DNA of 23,866 bases, taken from positions 1 through 23,866 of the forward strand of contig NZ_JAPJPF010000028.1 of the NCBI RefSeq assembly GCF_030825805.1, given 5' to 3'. The notes below the pieces were generated by a model. The model was not told the DNA's origin and did no database searches. It worked only from the letters and a program-made list of their open reading frames with translations. This stretch comes from Streptococcus sp. GTDB taxonomy: Bacteria; Bacillota; Bacilli; Lactobacillales; Streptococcaceae. Both the position numbers and the translations under genes were made by a program. Of this stretch, positions 1 through 9,018 are shown piece after piece; position 1 is the first letter of the stretch; each line of letters opens with the position of its first letter.

Positions 1-52
1 TTGCTCGACAATCCAAAGACAATTGAGAGGCTAGGACTTTTGTCCCAGCCTC
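1..52. repeat. End of a structured intergenic repeat (second copy at 16388-16439)
   Basis: These bases match 16388-16439 with a single visible difference (C at 20, T at 16407), so this is the right end of the longer element at 16265-16440. The left part lies outside the window. The segment contains an inverted repeat, GAGGCT at 27-32 and AGCCTC at 47-52, with GGAC/GTCC inside and a TTTT loop. It abuts the 3' end of pulA, just as the other copy abuts the 3' end of metK. Confidence 0.85.
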
Positions 53-61
53 ATTTTTTTG
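27..61 (+). terminator. Hairpin with T-run formed by the repeat end
   Basis: The stem GAGGCT-A-GGAC pairs with GTCC-C-AGCCTC (one A/C mismatch) around a TTTT loop, and is followed on the plus strand by A then seven Ts. It would terminate plus-strand transcripts entering from outside the window. On the minus strand, where pulA is transcribed, the same hairpin has no following T-run, so it is a weaker candidate for ending pulA mRNA. Confidence 0.6.
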
Positions 62-62
62 T

Positions 63-2360
63 TTATTTCTTCCATTCAAAGATGGAAGCTGTTAAATTCT
101 CAACATAGAATGGACGTTTATTTCGACTATTTCCAACAAGGAGCTCAAGATGATCTGCGTTCTGGAGATAGAATGGTAGTCCACTGGTGTTAAAAATGAC
201 ATAGTAGTGTTTGTCCCAATTTAATTCAAAGACAACAACACCACTGCCCATATCTGCTGTATGCACGAAGACATGTTGGTAGATTTCCTCATAAGATTCA
301 AGGGACAAGGCAGGCAGGGTCTTCTTCAAATGAATCAATTGGCGAACATAGTCAACAGTATCCTTATTTACAGACACTAGATTCCAGTCGACTTGGTTGA
401 CAGCATCAGGTGCATTATAAGAATTCATGGCCCGTTCTCGATCTTTAGGTGTCACTTCCCCATCTTCGCCCGTTGCAACTAGTTTGGTTCGTAGGAACTC
501 TTGTCCAACCTGCATAAAGGCCATCCCTTGGAAGAGGAGATTCATGGCTGTCGCCATTTCTACCTGCTTCTTAATTTTTTCCTGAGAATCATTTGGATGG
601 ACATAAGAAAGCAAATCGTAGAGGTTGTAATTGTCATGGGCTTCTACATAGTTGAGGACCTGACTTGGAGTTAGGAATGATCCCAACTCTGCACTTCCCA
701 GAACGGAACGCGCAATGATGTCTTCTGTAGACTTGCGACTGACATACCCACGTTTAATGGATCCGAAGACTTCAGCTCCCTTAATGGCATCTCGAGAGGT
801 ATCATTAAAGAAACCGACTTGGGCCATTTGATAAGCATTGTCCTTTTTGGCCTTATCTTCTGGAGCCAACCCTGTCCCCATATCCCAACCTTCTCCATAA
901 AGGAGAATCCGTGGATCAATCGCGTCCATGGCTTCACGGATTTCATTCATAGTATCCACATCGTGAATCCCCATTAAGTCAAAGCGGAAACCGTCAATCT
1001 TATATTCTGTTACCCAATACGTCAAGGAATCAATCATGAATTTGCGGTACATCTCATGCTCACTGGCCGTCTCATTCCCAACTCCTGTACCATTTTGGAA
1101 GGATCCATTTGGATTCATCCGGTAGTAATAATCAGGAACGGTTGTTTGGAAAGCTCCATCTTCTGTTGAATAGATATGATTATAGACCACATCCATGACT
1201 ACCGAAATACCCGCTTCATGATAGGCGTGTATCATTTCTTTTAACTCGCGCATGGTGGTCTTAGGATCGTGAGGTTTGGTCGAGTAACTAGTCTCTGGAG
1301 CAGAGTAATTCTGCACATCATAGCCCCAATTGTAGATGACATTCCCCTCTTCATCATAGGTCTTATAACGGTCGGTCACTGGTTGCAGTTGAACTACATT
1401 GACCCCTAATTCCTTGATATAGTCAAAGGCTGTGGCATCCCCTTGGGCGTTCTTCGTCCCAGTCTGGTGAGCTCCTCGGTAGGTTCCTCGATAGGCTTCA
1501 TCCACACCGGAGGTCGGAGAGATGGTCAAATCCCGGACATGCATTTCATAGACAACCGCCTGACAAGGATTATCCAGACGCCAGTCAGCCTTTTCATAAA
1601 CTTCTGACTGAAAGGCAGGGAAGATGCAATCCTGATGAGAAAGAATGGCAGATTTTTTCCCATTTTCACTGGTAGCGATCGTATAAGGATCACGCGCAAC
1701 CTCTGTATGGTAATCAAAATAAACCTTATACTGATAGGCTAGTCCACTGAGATTTCCCATAACATCCGCATACCAGACACCACAGTTATTGCGAACATGG
1801 TCGCTAGATTCTCTCTGACCACGAACCATTGGGACAATCTTCCAGACCTTGCTGTCATTGGCGACAGAATCATAGATAAGAAGGTCTACTTTATTGGCAG
1901 TAGGCGCCCAAAGTTTAAAGCGGTAATCATCATCTTGCTGGCGATATCCCAACCAACCCTGATAGCCCCATTTGGCATCAAATTCTTGATAATGCGTCGC
2001 CATATCAAAAGCGTGTGGCTTCCGACGGCTGTATTCATGACTGGTCATTGCAGCCTGTAAGGAATAATAAACAGTGTCATCTCCTTGAATCAACCAGACT
2101 TCCCGCACCTTCCCTTCTGGTAAAAGCTCAATATGGTATTCATCCGACTGACTAAGCCAGTTTCCTTCCTTGATGATGACATGGCCAATGTGTTGAGGTG
2201 TCTCACAGTTATAAACTAGGAGCCCCTCAACTCCAAAATAATCGAGCTTGGAGAAAGAGACTTCCTCTCCCCATACTCCTTCATGCCACTTCCACATATC
2301 ACGGGCAAAATAATCACCTACGGGATGATGGTAGTGGATTTTCACTTGATACTGATGCAT
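63..2360 (-). CDS. pulA: Type I pullulanase (intracellular debranching enzyme)
   Basis: This 765-residue enzyme hydrolyses alpha-1,6 branches in pullulan, glycogen or branched maltodextrins. The order is an N-terminal beta-rich domain (about 1-120), a CBM48-like module (about 130-230, with FKLWAPTA), a GH13 barrel (about 260-650) and a C-terminal beta domain. Catalytic positions are visible: nucleophile Asp461 in GFRFDLMG, acid/base Glu490 in YGEGWD, and the third acid Asp576 in EAHDN. The family signature YNWGYD is at 343-348, followed here by Val rather than the usual Pro. There is no signal peptide or LPXTG anchor, so it is the cytoplasmic type and not the surface pullulanase of streptococci. 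An AGGAAATA-like ribosome site precedes the ATG. It follows the lipid kinase by 76 bp with no terminator between, so it is probably co-transcribed from ligA. Confidence 0.95.
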   Translation of the reverse strand: MHQYQVKIHYHHPVGDYFARDMWKWHEGVWGEEVSFSKLDYFGVEGLLVYNCETPQHIGHVIIKEGNWLSQSDEYHIELLPEGKVREVWLIQGDDTVYYSLQAAMTSHEYSRRKPHAFDMATHYQEFDAKWGYQGWLGYRQQDDDYRFKLWAPTANKVDLLIYDSVANDSKVWKIVPMVRGQRESSDHVRNNCGVWYADVMGNLSGLAYQYKVYFDYHTEVARDPYTIATSENGKKSAILSHQDCIFPAFQSEVYEKADWRLDNPCQAVVYEMHVRDLTISPTSGVDEAYRGTYRGAHQTGTKNAQGDATAFDYIKELGVNVVQLQPVTDRYKTYDEEGNVIYNWGYDVQNYSAPETSYSTKPHDPKTTMRELKEMIHAYHEAGISVVMDVVYNHIYSTEDGAFQTTVPDYYYRMNPNGSFQNGTGVGNETASEHEMYRKFMIDSLTYWVTEYKIDGFRFDLMGIHDVDTMNEIREAMDAIDPRILLYGEGWDMGTGLAPEDKAKKDNAYQMAQVGFFNDTSRDAIKGAEVFGSIKRGYVSRKSTEDIIARSVLGSAELGSFLTPSQVLNYVEAHDNYNLYDLLSYVHPNDSQEKIKKQVEMATAMNLLFQGMAFMQVGQEFLRTKLVATGEDGEVTPKDRERAMNSYNAPDAVNQVDWNLVSVNKDTVDYVRQLIHLKKTLPALSLESYEEIYQHVFVHTADMGSGVVVFELNWDKHYYVIFNTSGLPFYLQNADHLELLVGNSRNKRPFYVENLTASIFEWKK

Positions 2361-2436
2361 CGTATTGTATTTCCTATTTCCTAATTAACTATGTATGAAG
2401 AAACTGGCATTACCCACTCTCAGCAATGATTCTCCA

Positions 2437-3405
2437 TTATTCTTCTGATTTATATTCTGAACGGACCAGAGCATCGTCATTAATTTCATCGATGTTGGCA
2501 AAAAATTCTAAGTGATTGTGGAAAACTTCCAGTTCTACCGGTGTATCTCCGCCGTATTCGCCGTCTAAATTAATCTTGAACTCTTCTTTCTGATCCAAAA
2601 CTTCAATTTTTAATTTAGAGGTTTTGAGGTATTCAATATTTGAATCATTAACGTGTTTCCCACCATTTACAGCTTGCATAATGAGAGACAGCATTTCAAA
2701 TAATTTAGCTGTTTTGACTAAGATCAAGGTAAAGTTCCCATCATCAAGTTTAGCATCTGGTGCCACACTTTCAAAGCCACCGATTGAATTGGTCAAAGCC
2801 ACGAAGACAAGAGAAACTGGTCCAAAATAGACCCCATTGTCGTGTTCAATCCGTACCTTGCGGGTTTTATTTTTAGGAAATTTTTTCACAGCTTCGGCCA
2901 CATAAGCAAAGTAGCCATAGCGTGATTTCACTTCACTTGGAACGCTAAAGGTTAATTCGGACAAGGTTCCTGCGGCAGCAATATTGATAAAATATTTACT
3001 TCCGTAAGCACGGCCAATGTCCATTTGAATAGTTTGGTTCTTCTCAATGATCCGTGCAGCTGCGACTGGGTCTCCCATCGGAATCTTCAGAGCACGTGCG
3101 TAATCATTGGTTGTACCAGTAGGTATAAAAGCCATTTTTGGACGATGTTCAAGGCTAGCAACCCCATTGACCACCTCATTAATGGTTCCATCTCCTCCAG
3201 CAGCAACGATCAAATCAAAACCGGCTTTTGCAGCTCGCTCTGCTTCTAACTGGGCTGATAAGGGCTCAGGAGTGGTCTGATAGGCACTTGTTTCGTAGCC
3301 TACATCCTCTAACACATTCAAGACTTCTGCGATGTTCTTTTTAATGATTTCCTGACCAGAAGTCGGATTATATATCACTCGTGCTTTTTTAATCTTATTT
3401 TCCAT
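2437..3405 (-). CDS. Diacylglycerol kinase family lipid kinase (DgkB-like)
   Basis: A soluble 322-residue lipid kinase of the DAGK catalytic-domain family. In Gram-positive bacteria these recycle diacylglycerol released during lipoteichoic acid synthesis by phosphorylating it to phosphatidate with ATP. The N-terminus carries the family opening IYNPTSG (11-17), the nucleotide-binding loop GGDGT (70-74) followed by INEVVNG, and PTGTTNDYARAL (95-106). The length is normal for the family. It starts 8 bp after the ligA stop with a GAGG ribosome site, so it is translated from the ligA transcript. The substrate (diacylglycerol or another lipid) cannot be fixed from sequence. I therefore give no gene symbol, though the N-terminus resembles DgkB. 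Confidence 0.9.
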   Translation of the reverse strand: MENKIKKARVIYNPTSGQEIIKKNIAEVLNVLEDVGYETSAYQTTPEPLSAQLEAERAAKAGFDLIVAAGGDGTINEVVNGVASLEHRPKMAFIPTGTTNDYARALKIPMGDPVAAARIIEKNQTIQMDIGRAYGSKYFINIAAAGTLSELTFSVPSEVKSRYGYFAYVAEAVKKFPKNKTRKVRIEHDNGVYFGPVSLVFVALTNSIGGFESVAPDAKLDDGNFTLILVKTAKLFEMLSLIMQAVNGGKHVNDSNIEYLKTSKLKIEVLDQKEEFKINLDGEYGGDTPVELEVFHNHLEFFANIDEINDDALVRSEYKSEE

Positions 3406-3413
3406 ACATGCCT

Positions 3414-5400
<1,987 letters not shown>

Positions 5401-5477
5401 CTGTGGCCTGTTTGACTACTTCCCACTAGAAAAAAAGCATTTTTTTACTACCCGGCCGAAATCCTATTTCAATGAGC

Positions 5478-5503
5478 AAAAAAAGCCTGAAGCAAGGCTT
5501 CAG
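5478..5503 (-). terminator. Rho-independent terminator of queT
   Basis: On the minus strand CTGAAGC-CTT-GCTTCAG (5503-5487) is followed by GGC and a run of seven Ts. It lies 10 bp after the queT stop and separates queT from the ligA promoter. Confidence 0.85.
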
Positions 5504-5512
5504 ACTCTTAAT

Positions 5513-6022
5513 TTATTGAGTTAAATCAATATGATTTGAAATTCGTTTGATCAGAATCGCTCCGACAATCAGAGAAGCGAATTCACCCAAACCAGTAGTC
5601 AACCAATTCAAGAAGAATGGTGTTTCGTTTATAATATGCAATTCTAAGGCAATCGTGAACATAGAGAGGGCAAAGAAAATTGAAAATAAGAAATGATCCT
5701 TGCGAATCCATCCATTAAAGAGCTCTTCCTTTTCAAATCGTTTAAATAGGTAAACCCCAAGTGTTACGAAGACCAAGGTAGATCCACCACCAACGATCAA
5801 ATCGATAATTCCATAACTCATGAAGTTAGAAATCATACACCCAATGGTAACAGACCAAATGTATTTTCGGTTGTAGAAAGCCATGAAGTTGAGCATTTCA
5901 GAAACACGGAATTGGATCTCGTTGCTTCCGATGGCATTCAACGGGGGCGTAATGGTCAAGGCCACATAGAGAGCTGCAACTAGGGCAATCTGTGCCAAGT
6001 CACGAACAGTATAGTTTTTCAT
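5513..6022 (-). CDS. queT: QueT-family queuosine precursor ECF transporter S component
   Basis: A 169-residue integral membrane protein of the QueT (COG4708) family. It is the substrate-binding subunit of an energy-coupling-factor importer for a queuosine precursor, probably preQ1, and relies on a shared ECF module (EcfA/A'/T) encoded elsewhere. The sequence shows five or six hydrophobic segments. The N-terminal stretch AQIALVAALYVALT followed by the polar NEIQFRVSEML segment is typical of S components. Identification is strengthened by the preQ1-II riboswitch directly upstream, whose 3' stem contains the ribosome site AAAGGAG. It is monocistronic, with its own terminator at 5478-5503. Confidence 0.93.
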   Translation of the reverse strand: MKNYTVRDLAQIALVAALYVALTITPPLNAIGSNEIQFRVSEMLNFMAFYNRKYIWSVTIGCMISNFMSYGIIDLIVGGGSTLVFVTLGVYLFKRFEKEELFNGWIRKDHFLFSIFFALSMFTIALELHIINETPFFLNWLTTGLGEFASLIVGAILIKRISNHIDLTQ

Positions 6023-6026
6023 CGTT

Positions 6027-6107
6027 TTCTCCTTTAGCGGTTTTCCCGCGTATAATATGCTTGGTGAAAGAAGCTAAGCACCAAGGGTTGATCTTTGCCG
6101 ATGACCC
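6027..6107 (-). promoter_or_regulatory. preQ1-II (type II) riboswitch controlling queT
   Basis: The minus-strand leader matches the well-studied pneumococcal preQ1-II aptamer nearly base for base: CTTGGTG...CACCAAG stem (6085-6061), the GCATATTA junction, then the CGCGG...CCGC 3' stem running into AAAGGAGAA (6035-6027). The optional 5' P1 hairpin GGGT...ACCC is also present (6107-6085). In this class, bound preQ1 stabilises a pseudoknot that sequesters the Shine-Dalgarno and blocks translation. Here the AAAGGAG is the only ribosome site for the queT ATG at 6022. Confidence 0.93.
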
Positions 6108-6144
6108 AAACTAATAGATTTCAAAGCAGCAAATCAACTTTATA

Positions 6145-6150
6145 AGTATA
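6145..6150 (-). promoter_or_regulatory. queT promoter -10 (extended)
   Basis: On the minus strand TATGC-TATACT gives a TGn extended -10. No convincing -35 is visible. The predicted start near 6138 leaves a leader of about 115 nt, long enough to hold the whole riboswitch. Confidence 0.5.
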
Positions 6151-6166
6151 GCATAAATAAGGAAAT

Positions 6167-6172
6167 TATGAT
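6167..6172 (+). promoter_or_regulatory. Possible gtrA promoter -10
   Basis: TATGAT is one base from the consensus -10, but no -35 is visible at 16-18 bp. A start near 6178-6180 would leave a leader of about five bases before the gtrA ATG. Confidence 0.3.
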
Positions 6173-6183
6173 AGACTAATTGT

Positions 6184-6621
6184 ATGAAAAAACTACTTAA
6201 TCGAATCTTTGATAATGAAATCTTAGCCTACCTGATTTTTGGTGTTGCTACAACGATTGTTTCTGTTGCTACTCGGCTGATTGTTTTCCAACTGACAGAC
6301 CAGGAACAATTAGCTACCTTGATTGGAAATATTGCAGGAATTCTTTTTGCCTTTGCTACCAATGATACGATTGTCTTTAAACAAGAAAGAAAAGGCTGGT
6401 TGAAACGGTTGATTGTTTTCTCTTTTGCTAGAATGGGAACTCTCGTGCTGGACCTCCTGATGACCACCATCTTTGTAACCCAGTATCCGCAAATCATTGG
6501 TCAGTTCGTCAATATGAATCGGACGGCAATTAATACCATCGAAACCTTTGCCGCCCAATTTATGATTGTCATTTTGAACTATGTCTTTAGCAAACTGTTT
6601 GTCTTCCGAAATAAGAAATAA
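6184..6621 (+). CDS. GtrA-family membrane protein
   Basis: A 145-residue, four-helix membrane protein of the GtrA family (Pfam GtrA/DPMS_TMD). Members are thought to move or help present lipid-linked sugars for cell-wall polysaccharide or teichoic acid glycosylation. Hydrophobic segments fall at about 12-35, 42-60, 76-98 and 113-138. The conserved NDTIVFK after helix 2 and NYVFSKLFVF near the C-terminus are family features. No glycosyltransferase partner is adjacent, so the substrate is unknown. No Shine-Dalgarno lies at normal distance from the ATG: AAGGAAA at 6159-6165 is 18 bp upstream. The gene may be read from a very short leader. It diverges from queT and ends at a bidirectional terminator. 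Confidence 0.88.
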   Translation: MKKLLNRIFDNEILAYLIFGVATTIVSVATRLIVFQLTDQEQLATLIGNIAGILFAFATNDTIVFKQERKGWLKRLIVFSFARMGTLVLDLLMTTIFVTQYPQIIGQFVNMNRTAINTIETFAAQFMIVILNYVFSKLFVFRNKK

Positions 6622-6640
6622 GCTCCAAATAACCAAGAAA

Positions 6641-6679
6641 AACCGTCAGAACCTTTATGGTCTCTGACGGTATTTTTTA
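6641..6679. terminator. Bidirectional terminator between gtrA and the B3/4 gene
   Basis: The stem CCGTCAGA-ACC (6643-6653) pairs with GGT-C-TCTGACGG (6659-6670). It is followed by TATTTTTTAT on the plus strand and by TTTTTCTT on the minus strand, so it serves both convergent genes. Confidence 0.85.
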
Positions 6680-7384
6680 TACTTCCAGACTAGCTTCTTG
6701 GGCACTCAAATAAGAGATTTTTCCTTCCACACCAAAATAGTCCTTGACCAAGCCTTTTAATTCGTCCATCGCTTCTTTGGCCCGTTCTGCTTGTTCTTCA
6801 GTCACTGCCTCCATCACAAGAATAGCCTGTCGCGTTTCTTCTGTCAGCATGGTTCTTTGGGCTTCCCGCCAGTTTAAACAACGACAAACAGCACCTTCTT
6901 GATCATAATAAATGATCTCTTCCGGCAAAGCCGGAGCGTCTTCCTCAGCTCCTAGCGGGAAGAATGTCTCTCCCCCCTTAGCTTTTCCTAAGGATAAGCC
7001 TCCAGCTAACTTTTCCATATCCTCACCACCACAGGGGATAGCATAGGCTAGCGAAACACTATTGTAGAGATCAACCAAAGGATTAATGGGATAAAACTCC
7101 CGTCCTTGCGACACACGTTTCAATAAGGCTTCGATTGACGAACGTGCACCTTTTTTGGTCTTAAATTTGGTAAAAGCCTGTCGCCATTCCTGAACGACTG
7201 GACTAGCAGTGAACTGATCTTCATCAATATATTCTTTTGATCGTGCGACTCCCTTGTCGAGCAGATCCTTAAAATAAGGATCCTTGCTCTCGTCAACATG
7301 ATTGTCGATACCTTCTACTGTCATCACCACTACTTTTGCTTGGGGAAACAAATCCCAAAATGCTTGATCTACTGTAAATTTCAT
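6677..7384 (-). CDS. B3/4 domain-containing protein (COG3382-like)
   Basis: A stand-alone 235-residue protein with the B3/B4 fold otherwise found in the editing region of the phenylalanyl-tRNA synthetase beta subunit. The core is at about 60-200, including the family-like FYPINPLVDLYNSVSLAYAI stretch (about 97-116), which would contribute to the binding cleft. The C-terminal part is helical and charged. Free-standing members are suspected of trans-editing mischarged tRNA or binding an amino acid, but no activity is established for this one. It overlaps the upstream MarR gene by ATGA, so translation is coupled. It ends in the bidirectional terminator shared with gtrA. The family is assigned with good confidence, the function is not. 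Confidence 0.85.
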   Translation of the reverse strand: MKFTVDQAFWDLFPQAKVVVMTVEGIDNHVDESKDPYFKDLLDKGVARSKEYIDEDQFTASPVVQEWRQAFTKFKTKKGARSSIEALLKRVSQGREFYPINPLVDLYNSVSLAYAIPCGGEDMEKLAGGLSLGKAKGGETFFPLGAEEDAPALPEEIIYYDQEGAVCRCLNWREAQRTMLTEETRQAILVMEAVTEEQAERAKEAMDELKGLVKDYFGVEGKISYLSAQEASLEV

Positions 7385-7845
7385 TTCTTTACCTCACTAT
7401 AGTTTCTTTTTTGACCTTTTTTCACTTGCTCCCAATCCGCTGCTACGTTTTCTCTCATTTTAGCAAGCCATTCTTCTAATTGAAGGATTTCTGCCTTTGA
7501 AAAACCTTTTAAGGCAGTGTTCTCAGAATAAGCATGCTCAGCAAGGATAAAAGGATAAAGTGCTTGACCCTTTTCCGTCAGGATCCATTTTTTTATCTTT
7601 TGATTGGAAGGATCATTTAATTCTCGGATAAATCCTTTATCAGCTAATTTTTTAACAGAGCGGGCTACTGTTGAGCGGTCCACTTTTAATAAATCGGATA
7701 ACTCCTCTTGAATAATTCCTGGTTGCTCCCCAATCCGTACTAAATATAGGTATTGGCCTCTTGCCAGTTCCAAGTCTCGGAACTCAATATTGGCAATCGA
7801 ATCTAAGGCTCGGGCTATGATGCCAATCTCTCTTAGAACCTTCAT
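7381..7845 (-). CDS. MarR-family transcriptional regulator
   Basis: A 154-residue winged-helix regulator of the MarR family. The DNA-binding core is at about 35-100: GIIQEELSDLL, then recognition helix DRSTVARSVKKLADKGFI, then a wing with DPSNQKIKKWILTEKG. Flanking helices would form the dimer interface. A strong ribosome site (AAAGGAGGAG) precedes the ATG. The gene heads a two-gene operon with the B3/4 protein (4-bp ATGA overlap). An inverted repeat GTTGC-N4-GCAAC lies on the -35 of its promoter, consistent with autorepression. The ligand is unknown. Confidence 0.9.
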   Translation of the reverse strand: MKVLREIGIIARALDSIANIEFRDLELARGQYLYLVRIGEQPGIIQEELSDLLKVDRSTVARSVKKLADKGFIRELNDPSNQKIKKWILTEKGQALYPFILAEHAYSENTALKGFSKAEILQLEEWLAKMRENVAADWEQVKKGQKRNYSEVKK

Positions 7846-7869
7846 CTGCTCCTCCTTTCCTTTATAAGG

Positions 7870-7899
7870 AGTCTATCACATTTTTGTTGCAAATGCAAC
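7870..7899 (-). promoter_or_regulatory. MarR operon promoter with overlapping inverted-repeat operator
   Basis: On the minus strand the -35 TTGCAT (7898-7893), a 17-bp spacer and the extended -10 TGA-TAGACT (7875-7870) form a good promoter. The inverted repeat GTTGC-ATTT-GCAAC (7899-7886) covers the -35. MarR proteins commonly bind such short palindromes in their own promoter, so this is the likely operator. Confidence 0.7.
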
Positions 7900-7910
7900 T
7901 AAATGCACAT

Positions 7911-7939
7911 AAAACAAAAAGCCGGCTGAAAACCGGCTT
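7911..7939 (-). terminator. Terminator of the murA-to-YihY operon
   Basis: On the minus strand AAGCCGG (7939-7933) pairs with CCGGCTT (7925-7919) and is followed by TTTTTGTTTT. It lies 23 bp after the YihY/BrkB stop and ends the long operon before the divergently controlled MarR promoter region. Confidence 0.88.
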
Positions 7940-7961
7940 GTTCCTATTTTATTCTTTAACA

Positions 7962-8930
7962 TCACTCCTGATTTTTTCTCAAGTTTTTAAGATGGAAACG
8001 ACGCTTGAATGACGCCTCTTTTTGGTGAAAAGCTACCTTAGAAGACTTGTACTTGGCTACCACATCCCCATCTTTTGTTTCAAATCTCGCTTCAATCGCA
8101 TATTGAATACTAGCATTTAAGATACAGCCAATAATCAACACCTTAGCTACCAGGATAAACCAGAACATAATGACCGCTAAAAGGACTGACCCGAAGAAAC
8201 GAGCATCTAGGAAACTCGTGATGTAGTGGTCGACATATTTCCAGAAAATATTCAAGGTCAAATAAAGGACTGCCGTCACAAAGATGGCTCCCGGAAAGAC
8301 ATAGCGAAACTTTGGAATTTTGATATTGGGTAGGGTGTAATAGAGCAAGAGCAAGGTTAAAAAGAGCAGGAAGTAAACCGAAGGTCCTGAAATATTTAAG
8401 AGGCGAAGGTAGATACTTTCGTCAAACTTGAAAATTTCATAGACGGAACGAATAATCATACGGCCAAACATGGTCAAAACCAGAGATAGACCGAACAGAC
8501 CTTGCAGAGCAAAACTAATCAAAATACTGAAGATTCTCGCCCAGATAATCCCCCTCTCCTTCTCCACTCCATAACTTTTATTGAAGGCTCTCTGCAGGTA
8601 AGCGATACACTGTGAGGAGACCCATAAAGCCGAAATGATGGAGAAACTCAGCAAACCAGTAGACGGCTTGGTAAGCACTGATGAAATCACTTGCAAGACA
8701 ATGCGGTACATGGAAGCAGGTAATACTTCACGCAAGGTTAGCAAAATCTGAGTCGGACGAATCTGGAAGTAAGGAAGGATATTGGCTGCAATCAACAATA
8801 AAGGGAGAATGGAAATCAATAAATAATAGGCCACTGCTATACTTGTGATGTCCGATTCAGAGGCCATATAAAAGCGCAAGAACCCCTTAATAAACGGTCG
8901 TTGGCCTAGCCATTTTAGAAACTTTTTCAT
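7962..8930 (-). CDS. YihY/virulence factor BrkB family membrane protein
   Basis: A 322-residue integral membrane protein of the YihY/BrkB family, once misnamed ribonuclease BN. There are about six transmembrane segments, near 31-55, 95-115, 135-160, 180-205, 215-235 and 245-275. The family's AYYLLISILPLLL segment (34-46) and the conserved small-residue stretches are visible. The C-terminal 50 residues are basic and cytoplasmic in character. The molecular function is not established for the family. The ATG has a strong GGGGAGGA ribosome site. The gap to map is 88 bp without a terminator or clear promoter, so it is likely the last gene of the murA-spxR-map operon. Confidence 0.88.
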   Translation of the reverse strand: MKKFLKWLGQRPFIKGFLRFYMASESDITSIAVAYYLLISILPLLLIAANILPYFQIRPTQILLTLREVLPASMYRIVLQVISSVLTKPSTGLLSFSIISALWVSSQCIAYLQRAFNKSYGVEKERGIIWARIFSILISFALQGLFGLSLVLTMFGRMIIRSVYEIFKFDESIYLRLLNISGPSVYFLLFLTLLLLYYTLPNIKIPKFRYVFPGAIFVTAVLYLTLNIFWKYVDHYITSFLDARFFGSVLLAVIMFWFILVAKVLIIGCILNASIQYAIEARFETKDGDVVAKYKSSKVAFHQKEASFKRRFHLKNLRKNQE

Positions 8931-9018
8931 ATCTATCCTCCCCTAAACAAAGTCATAAAAAGAGAAAAGAGCGAAACCGTTATTTATCTTCAGCTCCATT
9001 CTTTCCTCTCTACTTGTT

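Noticed and set aside
1..52. Possible CRISPR-like repeat because the same sequence recurs far away
   Set aside because: There are only two copies, about 16 kb apart, with no regular spacers and no cas genes.
2361..2436. Possible cre (CcpA) site or separate promoter for pulA
   Set aside because: No sequence close to the cre consensus and no good -10/-35 pair could be found in the 76 bp.
5430..5447. A-run and T-run palindrome around GC near the ligA upstream region
   Set aside because: Homopolymer runs pair by chance, there is no upstream gene on either strand for it to terminate, and the real queT terminator is at 5478-5503.
8931..9018. Possible promoter for the YihY/BrkB gene in the 88-bp gap after map
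   Set aside because: I see no paired -35/-10 and no terminator, so read-through from map is simpler.
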